11,580 nt of DNA, from positions 1 to 11,580 of the forward strand of contig CAMPHP010000038.1 of the NCBI GenBank assembly GCA_946885925.1, given 5' to 3'. Both the position numbers and the translations under genes were made by a program. Source of the stretch: an uncultured Litorilinea sp. (lineage in GTDB: Bacteria > Chloroflexota > Anaerolineae > Caldilineales > Caldilineaceae). The notes beneath the pieces were generated by a model. The model saw only the letters and a list, made by a program, of their open reading frames with translations. It was not told the origin of the DNA and did no database searches. This document shows, in pieces, positions 7,320 to 11,580 of this stretch (position 1 is the stretch's first letter; the number at the start of each line of letters is the position of its first letter).

Positions 7320-7883
7320 CTACTGCTCAATCTCCTGTATAGCTTTCGCTACACTGCGCAAGGCACGCCGCCGGGTGCGATTATAGGTCCCTTCGCCAAT
7401 ATACAGTCGCGCCATAATCTCTCGCGTCAGTTCACCCTGCACATAGCTACCATGCAGGATCATATAGGGGTGCCATTCTCGTGGCAGTATCACCACGCCA
7501 GTTGGCAACGCATCCGCTGGACGCAGTTGCTCAACCATATCCACCAAAAGAGAAAATAAAGCGTGCCCCACATGGAGATGCGTGTTCAAACCAGGCAATT
7601 TGCCCTTTGGAGACTGCCGGCGTTGCACCCATTGAAGTTGAGCCAGTGGATGTTGGCCTAAATAGGAACAGTCATATAGATGGCGTAATGCATCCTCCAC
7701 CAGGGCCGTCATAGCCTCGTCATTCGCGATAGAGGCCGCGATGCACAGCCTAGCATCCATACCTGCCTGATGCTGCTCCAGTGGTTGCCCGACATGTTCA
7801 TTACCTTGCTGCGCTGCTGTGCCTTGCTGCTGAAGCAGTTCAAACAGGGTCACAGACCACAAGGCAGGGCATCTCAAAAGCAC
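7320..7883 (-). CDS. small helix-turn-helix-like protein, possible regulator
   Basis: 187 codons from a GTG at 7881-7883. An in-frame stop at 7899-7901 limits any extension. No ribosome binding site is visible, so the start is uncertain; an internal ATG at codon 42 is an alternative. The C-terminal 55 residues (LPREWHPYMILHGSYVQG, then ELTREIMARLYIGEGTYNRT) look like a winged or sigma-region-4-like helix-turn-helix: TREIMARL as the second helix and the Arg-rich TYNRTRRRALRSVAKAI as the recognition helix. The N-terminal part is helical without a known motif. From memory, similar segments occur at the C-terminus of larger Chloroflexota regulators. This may therefore be a stand-alone version or the remnant of a longer gene. 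Two hairpins and a direct repeat lie upstream. Its target is unknown; autoregulation or control of a neighbour is conjecture. Confidence 0.6.
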   Translation of the reverse strand: MLLRCPALWSVTLFELLQQQGTAAQQGNEHVGQPLEQHQAGMDARLCIAASIANDEAMTALVEDALRHLYDCSYLGQHPLAQLQWVQRRQSPKGKLPGLNTHLHVGHALFSLLVDMVEQLRPADALPTGVVILPREWHPYMILHGSYVQGELTREIMARLYIGEGTYNRTRRRALRSVAKAIQEIEQ

Positions 7884-7932
7884 AGCTAATGCCGCACACT
7901 AGATCCAGCGACTCGCTCCGGTGCTGCACCTT

Positions 7933-7980
7933 GCGTATACCTTGATACGCCCAGTGGTATCCCCAAAGGGATACCACTGG
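7933..7980. repeat. two adjacent perfect inverted repeats
   Basis: CCAGTGGTATCCC (7951-7963) and GGGATACCACTGG (7968-7980) form a perfect 13-base-pair stem around CAAA. Directly beside it GCGTAT (7933-7938) pairs with ATACGC (7945-7950) around six bases. Neither is followed by a T-run on either strand, so an intrinsic terminator is unlikely. Options are an operator, an RNA structure in the leader of the 7883 gene, or an mRNA 3'-end stabiliser for the ABC operon. Confidence 0.75.
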
Positions 7981-7998
7981 AACGCACGTTTCTGCTTT

Positions 7999-8027
7999 TA
8001 TATAGACGAAGGTTCACACAGGGTCGC
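7999..8027 (-). promoter_or_regulatory. weak candidate promoter for the helix-turn-helix gene
   Basis: On the minus strand TATATA (7999-8004) could be a -10 box, with GCGACC (8022-8027) as a poor -35 (three of six matches, 17-base spacer). The predicted start of transcription would lie just before the large hairpin, giving a leader of about 110 bases. Support is weak. Confidence 0.25.
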
Positions 8028-8056
8028 TGAAAAACACAGTGATACTGAAAAACACA
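8027..8056. repeat. 12-base direct repeat CTGAAAAACACA
   Basis: Exact copies lie at 8027-8038 and 8045-8056, 18 bases apart start to start. They sit just upstream of the weak promoter candidate, a usual place for activator half-sites. Chance or local duplication is also possible. Confidence 0.6.
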
Positions 8057-8198
8057 AGAAGGTACAAGGATCTTTCACACTGGTATTCCTGCTCTTACGA
8101 TGGGGCGGCTTTTGGCACAGGTAACGATGTACGATTGGAGGTGAATAAGAATATCGCGTCAACAGATTCTAAGGGAAAACCCTGTCCCCGCCTCTTGA

Positions 8199-9491
8199 TC
8201 ATGGCGAAGGCACGCGCTGGCGCAAGACAGGCTCTATGGCCTTCCATGCCAGCGGTTGAAACTGTTTGCTGATGTTTAAGGTTGCGGCCCAGTTGGGTTC
8301 ATACCCGCCTTCCGGGAAAGCCGAGGGTTCGGGCAGATAGAGAAACCAGCCATTGGCATAGCTGACGAGCATGGGCGATTGATAGCCCATGTTGCGCAGC
8401 CACATCCGCACATTCACGGCTGTCTCGCTAAAGACCTCGCCGGGTTGACCGACCAAGACCATATCGCCAATTTCTAACAGCATCAATTCTGTCGGGATGT
8501 TATTGTCATCAAAGCCGCTAACAATATCCGTCAGAATGGGGGCAGGTGGACGGTTTGTGTATTCACCGGGAGCGGCGGCTGCATTGATTGTGATTTGTTC
8601 TGCCCAAATTGGTTTGTCTGGAATTTTTGTTGTGATGGTTTGGGTCACGTAGGCTACTTCGTTAGCAAATGCCCTGCCAAGTTCGGCAACCTCGGCAAAG
8701 GTGCCGCCGCCTCGATCCCCGATACTCCATTCTTTTGATCCCTTCAGTTCGCCATAGTAGCTACTCACATCACCGATAGCGCGCACAGGTTGGCCGTTGC
8801 GTAATCGTTGGCGCACACCTTCTACCAAGGGGTTAATATCACCCGCGCCGCCCTGGAAGAAGAGGCAGGTAACGCCCGGCCCCAGCTTTTGCTCCAAGTC
8901 GCACATCGCATAACCCGGCCAGTCACCACTGATCTCCAGGTTGTCATACCCCAAGACTACAGCGTGGCAGCCATAGATCGACAGTAACCCCAACAAGTTG
9001 CCCGCTTCATCATTGACGCGCAAGACCAGGATTGCGGGGTCTACCGGTTTGTCCAGCCAGCGACGGTTGATCGAATAGCCGTATAGAAACGAATAGCCTG
9101 TGCCAACCTGCGCTGGTTGGCGAGAATTATGGGCTTGCTCAACAGCATCGGTCACGATCTCAGCCAGCGGGCGATCCCAATTTTGTGCATGTCGGTCATG
9201 GGGGCCGGAATGGGTGTGCGTTGTGGCGATGAAGACATGATTGCCAGGGATGCCGACACGCTTCTGAATTGCTTCACGAATCTCTGCCACTGTCTCAGCA
9301 GCCATGTAGCAAATATCGCAGGAGATCAATGCCCAACCACCCCCTTCGTCCTCAAGTACCAGTGCACGCGCTAGCAGGGGATCGTGAACCTTCGTCGCGC
9401 CGCCGTTACGCCCGCCATACCCTGTGAGCATGCAGCCCAACTTGGGTGTAATATCGGCGCGCCCGAAACCAGCGCGAAATAGACCAGCCAT
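8199..9491 (-). CDS. neutral/alkaline ceramidase-family protein, short cytoplasmic form
   Basis: 430 residues from the ATG at 9489-9491, with AAGGA upstream at the end of the preceding gene. Family signatures of the neutral/alkaline non-lysosomal ceramidase N-terminal domain run in order: FRAGFGRADITPKLG (5-19), IATTHTHSGPH (88-98), GCHAVVLGYDNLEISGDWPG (174-193), FFQGGAGDINP (211-221), VGQPGEVFSE (347-356) and YLPEPSAFPEGGYEPNW (385-401). By comparison with the Pseudomonas enzyme, His92, His176, Glu352 and Tyr385 are candidate zinc ligands. Asn220 replaces the nucleophilic Ser of the GDVSPN motif. It lacks a signal peptide and the C-terminal Ig-like domain of secreted ceramidases, which are around 650 residues. 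It lies 7 bases after a sugar ABC permease gene, so it probably acts on something imported. It may be a metal-dependent amidase or esterase of unknown substrate. Ceramidase activity is doubtful. Confidence 0.9.
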   Translation of the reverse strand: MAGLFRAGFGRADITPKLGCMLTGYGGRNGGATKVHDPLLARALVLEDEGGGWALISCDICYMAAETVAEIREAIQKRVGIPGNHVFIATTHTHSGPHDRHAQNWDRPLAEIVTDAVEQAHNSRQPAQVGTGYSFLYGYSINRRWLDKPVDPAILVLRVNDEAGNLLGLLSIYGCHAVVLGYDNLEISGDWPGYAMCDLEQKLGPGVTCLFFQGGAGDINPLVEGVRQRLRNGQPVRAIGDVSSYYGELKGSKEWSIGDRGGGTFAEVAELGRAFANEVAYVTQTITTKIPDKPIWAEQITINAAAAPGEYTNRPPAPILTDIVSGFDDNNIPTELMLLEIGDMVLVGQPGEVFSETAVNVRMWLRNMGYQSPMLVSYANGWFLYLPEPSAFPEGGYEPNWAATLNISKQFQPLAWKAIEPVLRQRVPSP

Positions 9492-9498
9492 ATCCGTT

Positions 9499-10398
9499 CT
9501 ATCCTTTCAAGCCTGACAAGACAACACCTTGGATAAAGTATCTTTGAAGTAGTAAGAAGACAACGATTACTGGCAGCGTTGCCACGGTTGAGACAGCCAT
9601 GACATAGGTCCAGTAAGGTTCACGCATGGGCTGTTTGAAGACCGTCATACCCACGGGCAGCGTAAAGAGATGGTCTTTATTGACCACAATAAGGGGCCAG
9701 AGGAAATTGTTCCAACTGCCGAGAAAGGTAATGATCGCCAACGACGAGAGCGGCGGCATGAGGAGGGGCAGCACGATCCCCCAGAAAATTCTGAATTCAC
9801 CTGCGCCATCGATACGAGCCGCATCAAGCAATTCATCAGGCAAGGTCAAACAGAACTGGCGCATGAGGAAAACGCCAAAAGCACTCAGCGCACCCGGAAT
9901 GATGAGTCCGGCATAGTTATTGGCCCAACCCAGGGTATAGACGAGCAGATAGAGGGGAATGAGGAGCACCTGAAATGGCACCATCATCGTGCTCAGGACA
10001 AAGAGAAACGCCAAATTTCTGCCTGGGAACGAGAACTTGGCAAAGCCGTAACCCGCCAAAGCACTGAAGAGTAGGGTGCTTAATACCACGGTGACTGCCA
10101 CTACCACACTGTTATAGAAGTATTGCCCAAAAGGCGCAAGCGCAAATGCCTCTGGATAATTCTGTGGACTAAATTGATGGGGAATCCAGTGAACCGGCAA
10201 GGCAAAGACTTCAGTCTCATCCTTAAAGCTGGTCGTCACCATATAGTAGACAGGCACACAGAAGACGAACAGACCTAGGATGGTTGCGGCATAGGTCAAG
10301 AACTGACTTGTGAACTGTCTCACGTAAAAAGAGGTCGCATGTTTGGGATGGTGGATTCCCCCGCGCTGGGGCAGGGGTGTTTGTAGATTGGTTTGCAT
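9499..10398 (-). CDS. carbohydrate ABC transporter permease, MalG/UgpE type (CUT1)
   Basis: 299 residues, an inner-membrane subunit of a sugar importer. Six membrane segments are seen at about 33-54, 94-116, 128-150, 161-180, 217-237 and 265-286. The cytoplasmic EAA loop that docks the ATPase reads DAARIDGAGEFRIFWGIVLP (192-211). The C-terminus FIQGVVLSGLKG is typical of the MalG-like partner. Length is normal for the family. The ATG at 10396-10398 shares one base with the TAA of the preceding permease (TAATG) and has no good ribosome site of its own, which indicates translational coupling and equal subunit supply. The transported compound cannot be read from the sequence. Confidence 0.95.
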   Translation of the reverse strand: MQTNLQTPLPQRGGIHHPKHATSFYVRQFTSQFLTYAATILGLFVFCVPVYYMVTTSFKDETEVFALPVHWIPHQFSPQNYPEAFALAPFGQYFYNSVVVAVTVVLSTLLFSALAGYGFAKFSFPGRNLAFLFVLSTMMVPFQVLLIPLYLLVYTLGWANNYAGLIIPGALSAFGVFLMRQFCLTLPDELLDAARIDGAGEFRIFWGIVLPLLMPPLSSLAIITFLGSWNNFLWPLIVVNKDHLFTLPVGMTVFKQPMREPYWTYVMAVSTVATLPVIVVFLLLQRYFIQGVVLSGLKG

Positions 10399-11357
10399 TA
10401 GGTATACCGCGTCTCTTCTGCACGCATATAGCGGAGTTGCAGCAGGGTCACAATGATGATGAAGACAAACATGACCACGGACATCGCCGCTGCTACACCC
10501 ATGCGGAAATAGTTAAAGCCATAGTTGTAGACCAATAGGGCGACCGTGGTGGTGAGATTGCTGGGGCCACCTTTGGTCATCACAAACTGGAGAGAGAACG
10601 CCTGCAATGCACCAATGGTGGAGGTGACAATGACAAAGAGCGTCGTGGGAGCCAGCAAGGGCAGCGTAATGTTCCAGAATGCCTGCCAACGGCCTGCGCC
10701 ATCGATCAATGCTGCTTCGTAAAAATCTTTGGGAATGCCCACAAGGCCAGCAATCCAGACAATCATCAGGAAGGGAATGCCCGCCCAGTTGTCTACCACG
10801 ATCAAGGCGAGCGGTGTCAACACGGCGTGAGAGAGCCAAAAGATCTCTGGTTCACCCACCATCGGCCCCACCAGCGCAGTTGCCAATCCATTGGCGTTTA
10901 GTAGCAACTTCCAAACCATTGATACGACTACACCGGAGAGCAAGGTAGGCGTAAAGTAGAGAACTTTGAAAGTTTCGCGCCCGCGGAAGGGTTGTACAAA
11001 GAGCAGCGCTAGCGCCAGAGAGATGATCCACTTGGGAATGGTTGTGCCCAACACGAAAATGCCTGTTACGCGCAGCCCATTGATGAACTCCTTGTTGGTC
11101 AAGAGGCCAATGTAATTCTTGAAGCCAACAAATTCGGGCGCACGCAGCAAGGTGTAATCGGTCAGGCTGAGGTAAAGCCCTGTTAGCATGGGATAGAGAC
11201 TAAACAGGGCAAAGAAGATCATCGCGGGCGCTACAAACAAAATGCCATAGAGGCCGCGTCGAAAAAAGAGATGACGCCGCCAGGTAGATAGCCAACCGCC
11301 TTTGGTGTGAGGGGGAGCGTAGTGGGTGGGGCTGGCGGATAACTGTTGTTCTGCCAT
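10398..11357 (-). CDS. carbohydrate ABC transporter permease, MalF/UgpA type (CUT1)
   Basis: 319 residues with about six membrane segments, the first at 37-58. The EAA loop reads EAALIDGAGRWQAFWNITLP (214-233), a strong match to the CUT1 consensus. The early motif YPMLTGLYLSLTDYTLLRAPEFVGFKNY is shared by MalF/UgpA-like permeases; the first 30 residues are a polar cytoplasmic tail. The start at 11355-11357 has AGGAG seven bases upstream. It should form a heterodimer with the permease encoded immediately downstream and receive substrate from the solute-binding protein encoded upstream. No ATPase gene is visible; CUT1 systems often share one encoded elsewhere. Confidence 0.95.
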   Translation of the reverse strand: MAEQQLSASPTHYAPPHTKGGWLSTWRRHLFFRRGLYGILFVAPAMIFFALFSLYPMLTGLYLSLTDYTLLRAPEFVGFKNYIGLLTNKEFINGLRVTGIFVLGTTIPKWIISLALALLFVQPFRGRETFKVLYFTPTLLSGVVVSMVWKLLLNANGLATALVGPMVGEPEIFWLSHAVLTPLALIVVDNWAGIPFLMIVWIAGLVGIPKDFYEAALIDGAGRWQAFWNITLPLLAPTTLFVIVTSTIGALQAFSLQFVMTKGGPSNLTTTVALLVYNYGFNYFRMGVAAAMSVVMFVFIIIVTLLQLRYMRAEETRYT

Positions 11358-11364
11358 GCATTTG

Positions 11365-11369
11365 CTCCT
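11365..11369 (-). promoter_or_regulatory. ribosome binding site of the first permease gene
   Basis: AGGAG on the minus strand, seven bases before the ATG at 11355-11357. It is the best-spaced Shine-Dalgarno site in the window and confirms the start. Confidence 0.75.
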
Positions 11370-11376
11370 GTATGAT

Positions 11377-11414
11377 CTCAGATAGAGTGGAAGAGAGACC
11401 CTACTCTATCTGAG
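11377..11414 (-). promoter_or_regulatory. intercistronic hairpin between binding-protein and permease genes
   Basis: CTCAGATAGAGT (11377-11388) and ACTCTATCTGAG (11403-11414) pair over 12 bases around a 14-base loop, in the 81-base gap between the two genes. No T-run follows on the minus strand, so it is more likely a barrier to 3' exonucleases or a partial attenuator. Such elements are known between binding-protein and permease genes, as in malE-malF, and let the binding protein be made in excess. Confidence 0.6.
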
Positions 11415-11438
11415 CCTAAGACCGTTTGCGCGCTCCCC

Positions 11439-11580
11439 TTACTCGGAGTCCGCCATGATCTGGTCGATCTCCTCCTGGGCGAGAGCTAGCGTCTCCGGGA
11501 CTGACATACCCTCAACCACGCTGCGGTCACGCGCACGCATGAGCGCGTCGGCAACCTCATAGAAGCGGGCTATACGTGGT
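11439..11580 (-). CDS. extracellular solute-binding protein, family 1 (C-terminal fragment)
   Basis: Only the last 46 codons and the TAA stop (11439-11441) are in the window. The fragment opens with PRIARFYEVADALMRARDRS and ends with LAQEEIDQIMADSE. This matches the C-terminal helices of family 1 sugar-binding proteins, where a Pro-rich contact is followed by a helix and a closing ALA-rich helix ending in a short acidic tail. In this family the protein is a secreted lipoprotein that binds the substrate outside and hands it to the two permeases encoded downstream. The N-terminus, with its signal peptide, lies beyond the window. Position directly before two CUT1 permeases supports the call. Confidence 0.85.
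   Translation of the reverse strand, partial: PRIARFYEVADALMRARDRSVVEGMSVPETLALAQEEIDQIMADSE

Larger units (their letters stand above)
7884..8198. other. non-coding region between ABC operon and helix-turn-helix gene
   Basis: No convincing gene is present on either strand. Reading on the minus strand from 8198 down, it holds a weak GGG/CCC hairpin around AAAA (about 8172-8182), a pair of TGTGTTTTTCAG repeats (8045-8056 and 8027-8038), a TATATA box (7999-8004), a perfect 13-base-pair hairpin (7951-7980) and a 6-base-pair hairpin (7933-7950). The order suggests a control region for the gene starting at 7883. None of the hairpins has a T-run typical of intrinsic terminators. Confidence 0.6.

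Noticed and set aside
7951..7980. Perfect hairpin considered as the intrinsic terminator of the ABC operon
   Set aside because: No T-run follows the stem on the minus or plus strand, and it lies over 200 bases after the last operon gene.

Overview
The window reads as a chromosomal stretch from a member of the Chloroflexota (Anaerolineae or Caldilineae-like). This is an inference from protein style: membrane-anchored surface proteins with long Thr-Pro-rich linkers, an SH3-like domain beside such linkers, and a carbohydrate ABC operon without its own ATPase in view. No rRNA or other phylogenetic marker is present. The DNA is moderately GC-rich by eye and fairly uniform. I see no tRNA, insertion sequence, CRISPR array or prophage gene.

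Layout. (1) Bases 1-1500, minus strand: a gamma-glutamyltransferase-family N-terminal nucleophile hydrolase whose 3' end lies outside the window. (2) Bases 1501-1886: a divergent intergenic region with a promoter-like pair, a hairpin followed by T residues, and a LacI/CcpA-type operator-like palindrome. (3) Bases 1887-7231, plus strand: three closely packed genes for envelope proteins. They are a two-helix membrane protein with an extracytoplasmic beta-rich domain, a 1209-residue modular surface protein (membrane anchor, T/P linkers, unassigned globular domain, SH3-like domain, propeller-like C-terminus), and a four-helix membrane protein with a Cys-Pro-Pro-Gly-Cys loop. (4) Bases 7320-7883, minus strand: a small helix-turn-helix-like protein. 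It is preceded by about 315 non-coding bases that hold two adjacent hairpins, a direct repeat and a weak promoter candidate. (5) Bases 8199-11580, minus strand: an operon for the end of an extracellular solute-binding protein, two CUT1-type sugar ABC permeases and a ceramidase-family protein.

How the parts may work together. The solute-binding protein and the two permeases would import a carbohydrate-type substrate, using an ATPase encoded elsewhere. The ceramidase-like protein is 7 bases behind the last permease and looks cytoplasmic, so it may act on the imported compound. It has Asn where classical neutral ceramidases have the nucleophilic Ser, so ceramide hydrolysis should not be assumed. 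The three plus-strand genes look like one transcription unit for a cell-surface assembly of unknown role; they are the best candidate here for something undescribed. Any link between this cluster and the ABC operon is only proximity.
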